Source: Marsupella aquatica
Taxonomy: Eukaryota > Marchantiophyta
NCBI GenBank assembly: GCA_973895155.1
Contig: OZ316898.1
Location: forward strand, 8,308,001-8,372,000
Length of the DNA stretch: 64,000 nucleotides
Direction of reading: 5' to 3'
Below, piece after piece: positions 49,397 through 60,823 of this stretch. Position numbers and translations under genes: made by a program. Position 1 is the stretch's first letter, and each line of letters begins with the position of its first letter. The notes beneath the pieces were generated by a model. That model worked only from the letters and a program-made list of their open reading frames with translations, was not told where the DNA came from and did no database searches.

Positions 49397-51206
49397 AGTA
49401 AACAAGGGTTGCTGCATATTGGGGTCGTAAGAATTTCTATGTATTTTATAGGTATCAATGGTCATAGTTTCAGACAGAAAACGCTATATTCACTACAGTA
49501 CTATTCTTGATGATCGACAGTCACTAAGGGGAGTCCTTCTATTGAAGTGCGCGTAAATTAACTGCTCTGAGACGCGATCAGATTGATAATGTCACAATGT
49601 TGCTGCATTCTGGTGAGTTTCCTGATCCCATGCCAAAACTCTGGTTACCACTGCTAACTGGGGAATCCTTAACAAAGAAATCTATAGAAATGGAAACCTT
49701 TCCTGAGAGATCATCGATTAGGTAAGGTAGAGGATGGAAAGAGTTGTAGCACCTCCAAGACAAAGTTGGATTCTTGCTGGTGGTGGACAAGGTAGTACAC
49801 GTTTTAGTTTCTTGGAGACCACAAGACTGAACTTCTTTCTATTTTTCGGGGAGAAACTTGCTCAGTTTCATTTTCATTTTCATGCACAAGGTCATGTAGA
49901 ATTCACAGTGTAAGCAAATTAGAACCAGGTAAAGTACTGCTAATCCAGTGACAACCGAGTGCGCCATCGACTACATAGTGTAAATTCCCAGAATGAACTG
50001 AGCCACTAAATGACCAATCGATGGTCCCAATCATCTACAATCAGAATAATCGACAGCATTTGTCCTTAGGCTGGTTGTACCTGATTGAATACTACTGAGA
50101 CATCAGAAAGCTTCACAGTTGCCCAAACTCTTCTCACATGATTCTTCAAGATTCCCAAGGTCAGCTACGTATATGATTGATGTAAGAGCTTGTTGAAACT
50201 TTACTGAAACCGAGGAGGCGAAACAAAATGATGGTCAAATGTTTTCAGAGTGTAGCATTCCACTTTTGTGCATTTCTCTCCAGTGGTTATGATACACAAG
50301 AGCCTTGTTGCAACAGACAAATGATTGCCATCCACTTTAGCTTAACAACCTATTCAGAAATTCTGAGTAAGAGATGTCCGTGATTTTCCAATTGCGCCTT
50401 AGTTCTCTGGATTCGGGACGTGGGGGATTCTTCGGGACTCATCCCTGAGTGTACAACATTAGAAAGAACTACATGGAGCGTATATCCATTGCTCGGCGAA
50501 AGGCTAACTTCCAGGACTATGAGGTTATGCCTCACGTTTCCTCTGAATCTCCATTACCAGCCACCTCCATGTTGCTGGCGATTCTTTACAGCCAGCCATT
50601 AATTGTTATTTCACCGTTGTATGGACAGCCAAGGCATCACAAACATGAGTTACGTATGCCAAGCATGTTGAGCAGACATAAGGCTGTCAACAGCAGGACC
50701 CGGAGAACAAGTCAGGATCCTTGTGAAGTACATTGAGATTCCTCCGACTCTTGCATTAATAGAATTTCTTTCTCCAGCTTGTAAGACATGACTTGCCGGC
50801 CAAAAGGGACCAGTAAATTGTATTTCAAAACCTGCCACCACACCAAGAAGCTTCAGCAATGTCGAGCAGTCCTTTTGACCCTGAAAGTGACTTGTCTTAC
50901 GGATCAAGATACTATTTGGCAGCCGACGTACAAACGCTACAGACATACTTTAGACCCCATCTTGCCGTGGAATCAAAAGAGAAATTAGATGAGGAATGTA
51001 CTTATCCTCCAATTGTCGTGGTTCAACAGCTTGTGATTTCCTCTGTTGTTACCAATCCTATTGTTCAATTGGATAGCAAATGAACACCAGTCACGTCTGA
51101 AACTACGTTCTATTAGTACGCTTCACAGATTGACTGTGAGATCCTAGGAAATAACTGTCAGGCAATTTGAGCTGCATTAGTCTAAACTGAGGAATAACAG
51201 AGTTAC
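49397..51206. other. Region downstream of the DNAJC28-like exons
   Basis: The 3' exon of the DUF1992 gene should be here, because exon 2 ends at a clean donor at 51207. I could not find a convincing continuation. A minus-strand frame at 49578-49790 (LSGKVSISIDFFVKDSP) has exon-like composition but no recognised family. Nothing else is supported. Confidence 0.4.
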
Positions 51207-53013
51207 CTTGCGGTTGATCTCTGCAAGCTCCCCTTGAAATTCAGCCATCAAAGCCTTCCATGCCAGGGCAACGGCCTCAGTGTCCTCTTTACCTCCACTC
51301 GCCTTCAACTTTCTTTGATAAGCTAAGGCCAATGCAGCGCGCCACCTTTGTATCATAACACGTATATCTTTGTTTAGCTCGACCCACTCAGGCGCGAATC
51401 CGTTCTTAGTCAGAATTCTATACGCCATATCTTCCGCAGGATCAGCATGGGGATTGCTCTCAAATTTCAGAGGCCTCCCTTTCCCAGGAAGATTTTCGAA
51501 GTCCCCATTCATCATAGATCGCAATATCCGCTGCTCTGCAACGTTGACTATATCTGCCTCTACTCTGCCACACGTTAAAAGGCTCTTAGTCTCCGTACGA
51601 AATCATGTTCCAAGTAAAAGCCTCTCGGTTCTGCCCAAAACAGCTATGCCAAGATTCCACTTTAATAAGCGGATGAGCGAATCAGGGAATGGATTTAAGG
51701 TACCGCAGTAACATTTTTCCCGGTGTTTAACCTGCCATCCCCTTGCTGCGTTTTGGGTTCTTCAGTTATGCGTCGGATCAACTATTTGTGAACAGGGGTA
51801 GGGACACGAGGTGCACTCTCTCCCTAGATATAAAAGCACAGGATGGGACACCAAGAGGCACCACCCGCTGGGCACAACAAACCCTGGGGTATCCACTGGG
51901 GTTCTAACAACAGTGGGATTACATGTTGATCTATAGGTAGACGGGAAACCTTCGAACGGGAAGGTACCAAAAGAGTGGGAAAGACAGATCTTGTGCACTT
52001 CATGAAATGTATTAGTCACGGCCATGACCGCGGTTCAAAGACGTTCGTTTCAAAGGCTCCGTTCTTCACGTAGGTCTATACTCTATACTCTATACTCTAT
52101 GTCTCACAGCGCCCTGAACATGACCACCATTGCTTCCAAATCGTCCCATTGCCCAGAACGGGAAAAATCACAGCTCGTTCGTATGGATCCCCCCGAGTAA
52201 CAATGTGTTACAAGAGTTGACAAGAGAGGGAGTCACTCGGCGCCTTCTCCAGAATGTGGGACTGCCAATTGAGCACCTTCGCCTCGGCAACATTGTGCAG
52301 CGGCCAAATGCTTAGAATAAATTATCGACTTTCACTCGAATTTTCGACAATTCATAAATTGCCCTCGTCTTTCTAAACTTAACCAAATGCCCTAAAGGAA
52401 TACCAGATCCATGTGAGCATGCACAAACTGCATTGAGAACGAAGTACGTTCGTGGCAGAGCCTTGACTTGAGCAGAAAGCTTCTGGCTGGATTGCAAGGG
52501 TACTGCGTTACGTCAACTGCTTAGAAAAGTGAGGCATATTTTGACTTTTCCAATTATTGATGGGTTGTAAGAGCAAGGGAATTACTATGGCAACTGCCCA
52601 CCGTGGAGAATTGACAGAGGCCAACAAGGATGGAGGCCAGTTAATCAAGCGAGAAAAAATTCAGCAACCTCGGCAACTGAGCCACGGAGTTCATCGATAC
52701 AACCAGAAAACTCACCGGCCGGGTCGACATTCGCAGCACTGCTGCTGCTGCTGCTGCCGAAAACTCCACGGCGAAGTTCTGGAGGCAATCTCCTCTCATG
52801 AAGCTTATCGACCACTGCGAGAAGCTTCTCCGCGATGCTCTTCTTCCCACCGCCCGCCGACTTTTTGATCTTCTCTTCCGTAGCAGCCGTGACGCACAAA
52901 TCCTGCTCGGGGACGGAGGAGTACTTCTTCAACACCGACGAAGGATTCCAACTCAAAGCCCTTCCGTGAGATCGTAACCCCCGTAGTATCACCAACGAGC
53001 GCGCCATCGCCAC
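51207..53013 (-). CDS. DNAJC28-like protein (DUF1992 domain), 3' partial
   Basis: Homologue of DnaJ subfamily C member 28; plant members carry the conserved DUF1992 region without a J domain. Exon 1 is 53013-52716 and exon 2 51559-51207; the junction keeps phase with a CCG|GTGAGT donor and GTAG acceptor. Exon 1 starts with a basic, Ser/Arg/Leu-rich stretch (MAMARSLVILRGLRSHGRAL) that looks like a mitochondrial or plastid targeting peptide, then KLLAVVDKLHERRLPPELRRG and a six-serine run. Exon 2 has the family core: DIVNVAEQRIL, GDFENLPGKGRPL, NPHADPAEDMAYRIL and APEWVELNKDIR. Exon 2 ends at an AAG|GTAACT donor, so at least one 3' exon is missing from the model. The function of this family is poorly known; organellar chaperone-related is inference. 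Confidence 0.78.
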
Positions 53014-55200
53014 ACATTAAGCAAGCGAGCGGGTGGGAGAGCACGTCCCACCGCCTCTAGACTGAGCCGATGAAACCCAACAATAACTCGTTAATTTCGA
53101 AATTAAGCCAGTCCAATCGATTCACGCCGTAACAGAAAAACCGTCCTCGTCGGGTATGAAAACAGAGGGATTCCCAGGAGGGAAGCAGAACAGTCTTCAT
53201 ACGATTTGTTGTCCGCAACGGAAGACAGCTTTGCATCCACTCTGTAAGCATACATACAGGTTTTCAAAGTCGAAAGCGGAAACAAACACCCACGAAACCG
53301 CGGCGCTAGAGCAAGCCAAACCCTGCGTTGCGTGCAATGCAACAGTAGTATTCTATTGAAACTCGACAAAACAAATTCTCTAGGACCGTCTACTGCCTTC
53401 TTCGATTTCAAAGCTGAAGGCAATGAGAACTGATGGCTAGAATTAGAAATTTTCACAGGAACCCAGTGGAAGTCTCTCTCATGCACAACAATGAAGGTCC
53501 TTAATCATATGCATTTTCAGGAATCTACATTGGTTCAATCAGAATGCCTAGGTACTGGAATGGAATGCGCAACTGTAATTCTTTCCCTCCATGCGGACTT
53601 TAAGTGCAACTCCTCTGTGACGGCTGTTACATGCCATCCCTCACACTCTAATGGCTTTTCTAAGAACAATCCAATTCAGCTCTCTCTGAGGCCTTTCTCA
53701 GTGCATTTCAACTCCCTCAGGTCCTTCTCTGTGGCTTTTCTACGAACAATTCAATTCAAGCTCTCTTTGAGGCCTTTCTCAGTGCATTTCTAACTGCTTG
53801 AAGTCTGTGTTTTGTCTAACTGGAACTTGATTCATGTTCTTTGCCTTTTGCTCGGGTTCACTAGAAGCAATAACAACTACAACAAACGGCAATCACCTGA
53901 GCCGACCTATTGAACAAACCAGCTGGAATGAGGTTCAAATGCCAAGTGCAATCAGCCTTTTTACTGGTCACAACATGAAATTGGCATGTTGGACCAAAGT
54001 GTTTGACTATGGTTATAGACAGTGAAGAGACGCATGTCATACAGATGCATTTCGAAGAAGGTTGAACATGAGTACCTTCCAGGTTCCGAATAAACTTGAA
54101 ATTATAACCGACCCACCAACACCTGCTGTTCGCCCAAATTTAAATGCAGCACCTTGATCTTGAACACAGGATCTGTAACGACCACAAAAGTTCATAACTG
54201 GCGACGAGAGAGACCTACTACTAGGCAGTATCTCGAATCAAATATCAGAGCAATAAGAAATTCAGCAGATCTCAAACTCTCCAACCTCCAGTCCTCCCTG
54301 GACTCTTTCAGTGAGATCCAAATTCAGAATGTCTCCATAGTACAGTGCAAATGGCTCGATGTAGAATTTAATCTCTGCAACTGTCTCTTAAATTGAGTTA
54401 CAGTATCAACGTAGATCACAGGCTATCTCGTCGAAATAGGTTCATTGGAAGTGAGACTGAGAAGGGCAGTTGGGAGTGCTATTGCACATCAACCAACTTC
54501 GCTCTCTGTGGGCTTTCTGGGCGGGATCCGACTCATTCATCTCCCTGTGGCGAGTTTGATTAACAGAAACCTCAATTGCCCATCTACGATACCAAAATAA
54601 CATTCACTGAATTCTTACTTATGGACGAACGAACCAGCCTTGAAAGAATGAAAGACGGACCAGACCCTCGTAGTCCTCTAATCTCTATCTACCTCGCCTA
54701 AAGTGGAGCCTCTGCTTGCCACTTCAACACAGAGTAACACTTCAACACAGAGTAGTACTCTACCAGAACAATGGACTCATCCAACATCCTGCTGCTGCTG
54801 ATCTGCCGAGAATCTGCTTAGCTTACCTCCACTGACACTGAGTCGATCCATCATCGATCAATTTCGACGAGATGACCCGGTGACATTATTTCCTCTGCCA
54901 AGAAGATGTCGATATTCCATCAAGGGTTTCAATTTCCTGCGACCACGTGAATTTGGGATTCTAGTGTAGAGCACGAGCAGGGCTTATAGGCAGAGGACGA
55001 CGGTGGAAACCCGAGCCATGTTTTTCTGTGGCCTTTTGAAGGACAGCATCATCGCCGAGCAAAAGCCCTCTTCGCTTGAAGACCAAGTAACGGAGTTAGC
55101 TCTCCTCTCAAAACCCAACCTTGCCCATAATTGTGATCACTTTGTTACTAACAAGCACCCCCGCTCCCCACCCCCACCAAACTGACAGTTGTTATCAGTG
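53014..55200. other. Intergenic region upstream of the DNAJC28-like gene
   Basis: No gene recognised. A direct duplication with period 80 bp lies at 53652-53791 (tggcttttctaagaacaatc ... gaggcctttctcagtgcatt in two copies). A short duplicated cttcaacacagagtaac occurs near 54722-54752. The first few hundred bases should include the promoter of the DNAJC28-like gene. Confidence 0.5.
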
Positions 55201-55943
55201 ACCTGTCTCCCAAACTATTTTTATTTCTAAATGGACCCCCATTTGGTATATGAGTTACTCTAACTCCTTTAATTATAACCCAATGTGTTTCTGGATTGGA
55301 CGTCTGCCACATGACAAGGCACTATTGGCCATGCGGAACCTGGCCGGAAATGCACTAACCCAGGCCAGCACATTCCTGCCGAAAATACGGGAGTATTAGG
55401 CCGGGCTCCCTCACCTTGTGTAAGGGCAGGCCCTAGCCCGGCTCCCTCCCCGATGTCAATTTTGAGCCAACAGATGCCCAACAACAGGGCTGCCCATTTT
55501 GCGTGGCCAATAGTGCCTTGCCATGTGGCAAACTACCAATCTGGAAAGACCTCAGGTTAAAGCACATGAGCTCGGGGGGTTGACTATCAAAATCTTAGGA
55601 ATCACATGCGATCCAAAATATGTATTTTTGATAAAAATTAACTAAATTTTTAAAAAGAGTAGGAGGCAAAAGAAGGTATTATAAACTCATGTTTATAGAA
55701 TATTCTTTAATATATACTTTTTATAAAATAAAATAGGTTATTAATATTGAAAATGGAGAATATTTTTGGAATATTTTCTTTATAAAATAGGTCTATTTAT
55801 ATTAGGCTAGGATCGCACATGGTACCCCAAAATATACACTTAGTTAACCCCCCGAGCACATGAGTTAGACTAACTCGTATGTCAATTTAGGAACAAAAAA
55901 TTGGGGAAGAGGTTTATAATAACTGTCAGTTTGGGGGACAGGT
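55201..55943. mobile_element. Inverted-repeat element family D, copy 2, containing a MITE
   Basis: Terminal 16-bp inverted repeats ACCTGTCTCCCAAACT (55201-55216) and its partner agtttgggggacaggt (55928-55943), with a single mismatch. The order of internal words matches copy 1 (48783-49396), including ggccaatagtgccttgccat. At the point where copy 1 reads aagcacaacagaaagaataa, this copy is interrupted by the hAT-type MITE. Removing the MITE and one duplication restores alignment, so the MITE is the younger insertion. Confidence 0.65.
55571..55856. mobile_element. hAT-type MITE, copy 2 (intact)
   Basis: A 286-bp element, left end CTCGGGGGGTTGACTA, right end complementary CTCGGGGGGTTAACTA (one mismatch in 16). 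Exact 8-bp target duplication CACATGAG at 55563-55570 and 55857-55864. The internal sequence is closely similar to copy 1 over its full length, including subterminal ATCACATGCGATCC and GGATCGCACATGGTACC. It is inserted in family D copy 2. No coding capacity. Confidence 0.92.
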
Positions 55944-56916
55944 TAGTAAATAGAATCGCAGTTATCGTTTTTGCAAAGTTGAATTCTACTGCATCCAGAT
56001 TCACAGATAGTGTTCACACAATTGATTTTGATTGAACCTATTAATCAATCATCGCCATAGAAGCTCTCATGATGGGACATCCTTTGCATAAACAACAGTG
56101 TCGTCCACGGTGTTGCAACCCGATTATTGGCACATTCAGTCACGTGTCGTGCGCATACACATCGCTACACAACATACATCGCTTGTCGCATACATCCAGA
56201 CATAGTCACACTAACACATCACAAACACAAGAGAATGGAATACAAGTGAAACTCATCTCCACACATGTCCAAAACCCACAATAATCTCAATAGAATCCAA
56301 TCAACGATCGACGCCAACAATACGTACTCAATCCTGTCCGATCCGATCACACACGTATGTCGAGCCAACGCACCTTGCACGTAAGGAATCCACGCTACAT
56401 AGAGAGAGCTCGCAACCACCATAGTCACCACACAAGCTCCCTTCTCCAAGGCTCAACATTGAAAGATAACCTTTCAATGCCTCATAAGAGAGAACTACCC
56501 TCTCACACAAACCTAATGGAACCCTATCGGCTCATATAGTACACATACCAAACATACAGATCTAGATAGTATGATACCCTCTAACACTACCTAGAATGGT
56601 GTGACACACCTGTTGTGCCCACCCTAGCCCTCCTTTCTGAATTTATTCCATAAGTGAAACGGTAGCCCTCTTCTTCAACGCACATACAAAATGAAAGGGT
56701 TCATACTAGAAAGGATCATATTGAGGCATAATCAACATAGGTTTTTTGGTTGCAAATTGCTGGGCAACAATGAGAGCAATGCAATCAAACAAATGACTTT
56801 AGGTTGCATATTGCTAGACTGCAAACAGATCTTTAAGAAAATGTTCTCAGATCATCAAACATGTGTAGCCCAATTCTGAGCCTCCACACAATTATTCAAT
56901 TATGAGACTCTCCCTC
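55944..56916. other. Intergenic region before the copia element
   Basis: No gene recognised. The stretch 56300-56540 has repeated short CACA/CTCTC words and resembles LTR-type DNA in composition, but no partner copy is present in the window, so no call is made. Confidence 0.45.
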
Positions 56917-56921
56917 ATTTT
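56917..56921. other. Target-site duplication ATTTT, left
   Basis: Five bases directly left of the left LTR, repeated exactly at 63436-63440. Five-base duplication is normal for LTR retrotransposon integrase. Confidence 0.93.
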
Positions 56922-57360
56922 TGTTGAGCATAGACGACGATCGCAACGGCAAGCCCATGAACCATCCAACGCACAATAGTCGACACAAGAGATACGTGGT
57001 TCACCTCCTTGAGGCTACGTCCACGGGAACACACAAGAGAGCTTTACTGAACTCTAAGCCCGTCAGCTATACCGAGTCTCCACAGTGTAAGCTCTCCCTA
57101 TCTCTCAAGTGACTCCATAACAATGAGCCTTGGTTCTACCTCTCCAAGCACACATGCCTCTTATGATATAGTGTGCAACTTAGTTGTACCTAACCACATA
57201 GTTGTACCTAATCACATAGTTGTACCTAACCACATAGTTGTACCTAATCACGTAGTTGTACCTAACCACATAGTTGTACCTAATCACGTAGTTGTACCAA
57301 CCCACGTTGTTGTACCAACCACGTCATACCTAACCTAGACGTAAGAGTAAATACCCAACA
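56922..57360 (-). repeat. 3' LTR (439 bp)
   Basis: Begins TGTTGAGCATAG and ends taccCAACA on the plus strand. Contains six copies of an 18-bp unit agttgtacctaaccacat plus two diverged units (57180-57330). The first 200 bases match the other LTR with a single substitution (near 57111). Confidence 0.96.
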
Positions 57361-57371
57361 ATCTTCCCCTT
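57361..57371 (-). other. Polypurine tract
   Basis: On the minus strand AAGGGGAAGAT directly precedes the 3' LTR, the expected position of the plus-strand primer for reverse transcription. Confidence 0.8.
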
Positions 57372-57550
57372 GACTCTGGTCTAGGGGAGAGTAATACTGC
57401 CAATGTATATGATCCCTCAGCGGGAAGTTCTGGACAAAAACCAAACTGGTTTCCCTCTCTAACTAGAGCAAACCAGAACTAAGCCGTAGCCTAATACATA
57501 GGAATGAGGAAGAGCATATATCAGTAATTACAATGAATGTTAAGAAAACT

Positions 57551-60442
57551 CTACTTGTGATGCAATTGCAAAACCTGCAATACGTCACGGTGTCTAGAGA
57601 AACTCTCCAAAGGAATCACTTTGGTAAATGCGTCAGCCGGGTTGAGTTTACCATCAATCTTGACTAGCTCAAACAAATTATCAGACACAGCCTGCCTGAT
57701 AAAATGGTACCTGACATCAATGTGCTTCACTCTACTGTCCATCACCTGGTTCATAGCAAGGTGGAGCGCACTTTGACTATCACAATGGAGCTTCACATTC
57801 CCCTGTGGCAATCCCATTTCAATGATAAGTCTATCCAACCAAATCGCTTCCTTTGCTGCTTCCGCAGCTGCAACATACTCCGCTTCTGTAGTAGACTGAG
57901 CAATACACTTCTGCAAAGTAGACCTCCAACTTATGCATCCACCGCCAAGTGTGAACACGTATCCTGTTGTTGATCTCCTTCGGTCCAAATCTTGTCCATA
58001 GTCAGAATCAACATAGCCAATCAATGATTTAGCATTCTTTGCATTCGCATCAAATAAAAGACCATGATCCACGGTACCCTTCAAGTACCTGATAATCCAC
58101 TTCACTGCTTCCCAGTGTACCTTCCCTGGATTTGATATGTACCTGCTTACCTTGCCCATAGCCATGGCAAGATCAGGTCTAGTGCAAGTCATCAAATACA
58201 TGAGACTCCCCACTGCCTTGTCATACAGAACCTTTGACATCAACCCCTTCTCTATGTCATCCGTAGGACAGAACGCTGATGATAACTTGAAGTGTGGAGC
58301 CAACGGGGTACTTACTGGCTTGCTATTCCCCATGTTGAACCTTGCAATTACCTTCCTCGCATAACTGCTCTGCGTCAACCATAGCTTGCCAGCCTCCAAG
58401 TCCCTAGTGATCTCCATACCCAAAATCCTCTTAGCTGGCCCTAAGTCCTTCATCTTAAACTCTGCACTAAGCAGTGCCTTGAGCTTAACAATCTCAGACC
58501 TATCCTTGGCTGCAATTAGCATATCATCCACATAAAGTACTAAAACAATGAACCCAAATACAATATTCTTTACCGATTTCAAATACACACAAGGGTCAAA
58601 TACACTTCTGTGAAAACCTTGTGACCGAATCCAATCGTCAAACCGCTTGTTCCACTGTCTTGGTGACTGCTTCAACCCATACAAGGATTTCATCAATCTG
58701 CAAACCAATTCCTCCTGTCCTCTCTTCACAAAACCTAGCGGTTGTCTCATGAAGATCACCTCTTCCAATGTGCCATAGAGGAAAGCTGTGACAACATCCA
58801 TCTGATCTAGCAGCAGACCAAACATTACAACAAGTACACACAATAGTCGTATTGTAGAGTACTTAGCAACTGGTGAGAAGACCTCATTGTAATCCACACC
58901 TTTCTCTTGTGTGAATCCCTTTGCTACCAACCTAGCCTTGTAGACCTTCGATCCACCTCCTATGGAATTATCCTTCAGCTTGTAAATCCACTTGCTGTCC
59001 ACCACTTGCTGACCCTTAGGCAGCTTAACAAGCTCCCAAGTTTTGTTGTCCTTTAGTGACTGCATCTCCGTTTGCATTGCTGCAGTCCACTTCTGCTTCT
59101 CCTTTGAAGCACTTGCCTCATGAAATGAAGAAGGTTCCCCTTCTTCCAAAATTAACGCATCACCCTCATCATCAGTTGCAAAATCATTTTCTTGCAGTTG
59201 AGATGAATCAACCCACTGTCCATACCTTGGTAAAGCACGTACAGTGCGACCAGATGTTCTTCTAGCCGATGACTTCGGTTGATCTGCGTGTGCTGGTACA
59301 ATTTGAAGCTCAACAACATCCACTTGCTGCTCACCAGCATCAACAAACTCCTCTGGTTCCTCTAGCACAGGAACCAGCTCCATAATTGGAGCAACTCCTT
59401 CTCTCCGGTCATGCACCTCATAACCAATCTCCCCCTCAACGAGATTCGGGATAGGAGATTTTCCTTTGTCAGTACGGGAGACCTGAGTATTCTCCCCCTC
59501 CTTCAATAATCTTGATTCATTGAAGGAAACATCCCTACTGACAACGAGCTTACAGGCAATAGGATCCCATAGCCTATAGGCTTTCACACCACTCTGGTAC
59601 CCAAAAAAAACACATTTCTTGGAGGTAGGATCCAACTTGGTCCTATTCTGCTTCGGTGTGAGAGCATATGCATCACTTCCAAAAACTACCAAGCCATGAT
59701 AGTCTGCTTGCCGCTTATAGCGCATCTCAAACGACGTTTTGAAATTGATAGCACTAGAAGGAGAAAGATTTACCAAATAAGCTGCGGTATTGATAGCTTC
59801 TGCCCAAAATTCTTGTGGTAAACCTGATTGGCTCAACATACTTCGTGACCGCTCCAACAGTGTCCGATTGAGCCTCTCAGCGACACCATTCTGCTGCAGA
59901 GTATAAACTGTGGTGAGATGGCGAGTTATCCCCTGTTCTGAACAGTACTCTTCAAATTCCATTGAAGTGTACTCCCCGCCGTTGTCTGACCTCAGACTCT
60001 TCACCCTTGTATCCAAACACTTGATCGTGTTTCCAGTCTGATTCTCCACCTGGGCCTTCCACTTCTTAAAAATGGACAAGACATCAGACTTATGCATCAT
60101 GAAATAAATCCACACAAATCTTGAGTAATCATCAATAAATGATACATAGTACAACTTTCCAGAGTGTGAGGGAGTCGGGGATGGACCCCACACGTCACTA
60201 TGTATGTACTCAAGAACCGCTTTGGAACGATGAGTTCCAACACCAAAAGCACGACGATGCTGCTTTCCAAGAATGCAATGCTCACAAAACTCTAATTTAC
60301 AAGATTGCAAATCAGAAATGAGTCCATTCTTCCGTAAGATAGCCAAACCCTTCTCACTCATGTGGCCTAGCCGTGAATGCCACAGTTGAGTCATCTCCTC
60401 GTGAGACTTGGTTACATTGGCCTCTCCACATACAGTATTGCC
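57551..60442 (-). pseudogene. copia pol: integrase, reverse transcriptase, RNase H segment
   Basis: A long open frame (947 residues from its first methionine at 60394) following the TAG stop at about 60443. Integrase: zinc-binding His6, His11, Cys37, Cys40; catalytic Asp67, Asp137 and Glu173 in the D-D-35-E spacing (HSDVWGP, RSDNGGEY, NGVAERLNRT). Reverse transcriptase: KARLVAKGFTQEKGVDY, QMDVVTAFLYG (Asp533) and YVDD at 621-624. RNase H: GYVDSDYGQD and TTEAEY, ending shortly after ADAFTKVIP. All catalytic residues I can check are present. The only defect is loss of continuity with upstream protease and gag. Confidence 0.93.
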
Positions 60443-60823
60443 CTATAACACATACAAATTCTTTTGTCTACTCCCCTTCAAAATCACTGTCTCTCCTGAC
60501 CTGACTTGAAGTTCACCATCAATAACGCTCCATTGATGACCATTTGAATCCAACACACCGAGTGAAATCAGATTCTTACGCATGCCAGGTACATACCTGA
60601 CTCCGGACACTGTGCGCACAGCGCCATCAAACATTTGAATCTTCACAGACCCAATTCCCTCAATTTGACAGGAGTGATCATTTCCCATCAGAACTGAACT
60701 GTTTGAAATAGAGTAAGAACTGAAAAACTCACGAATGTAACAAATATGAAAAGAGCAAGCACAATCAAGAATCCACACATCATCTGCTCTCCTAGATGAC
60801 GTGCATAGGGCATACCCCCGGCT
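60443..60823 (-). pseudogene. copia protease segment between two stops
   Basis: In the same frame as gag and pol, bounded by TGA at 60824-60826 and TAG near 60443. Contains WILDCACSFHIC, where the usual active-site triplet is D-[ST]-[AG], and the downstream GVRYVPGMRKNLISLG block typical of copia. The catalytic aspartate is kept but the following residue is Cys rather than Ser/Thr. This may lower or abolish protease activity, or be a tolerated variant. Confidence 0.85.

Noticed and set aside
51177-51206. C-terminus TLLFLSLD of the DNAJC28-like frame
   Set aside because: These codons lie after a strong AAG|GTAACT donor. They are intronic read-through, not the real C-terminus.
56300-56540. Possible solo LTR
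   Set aside because: Composition alone suggested it. There is no second copy, no defined TG...CA ends and no target duplication.
57175-57330. Second CRISPR-like or functional repeat protein (PNHIVVPNHVV...)
   Set aside because: It is the 18-bp tandem repeat inside the LTR, present in both LTRs.
59056-59265. Plus-strand His/Pro-rich frame in the copia region
   Set aside because: Antisense to the pol frame, with no independent support.
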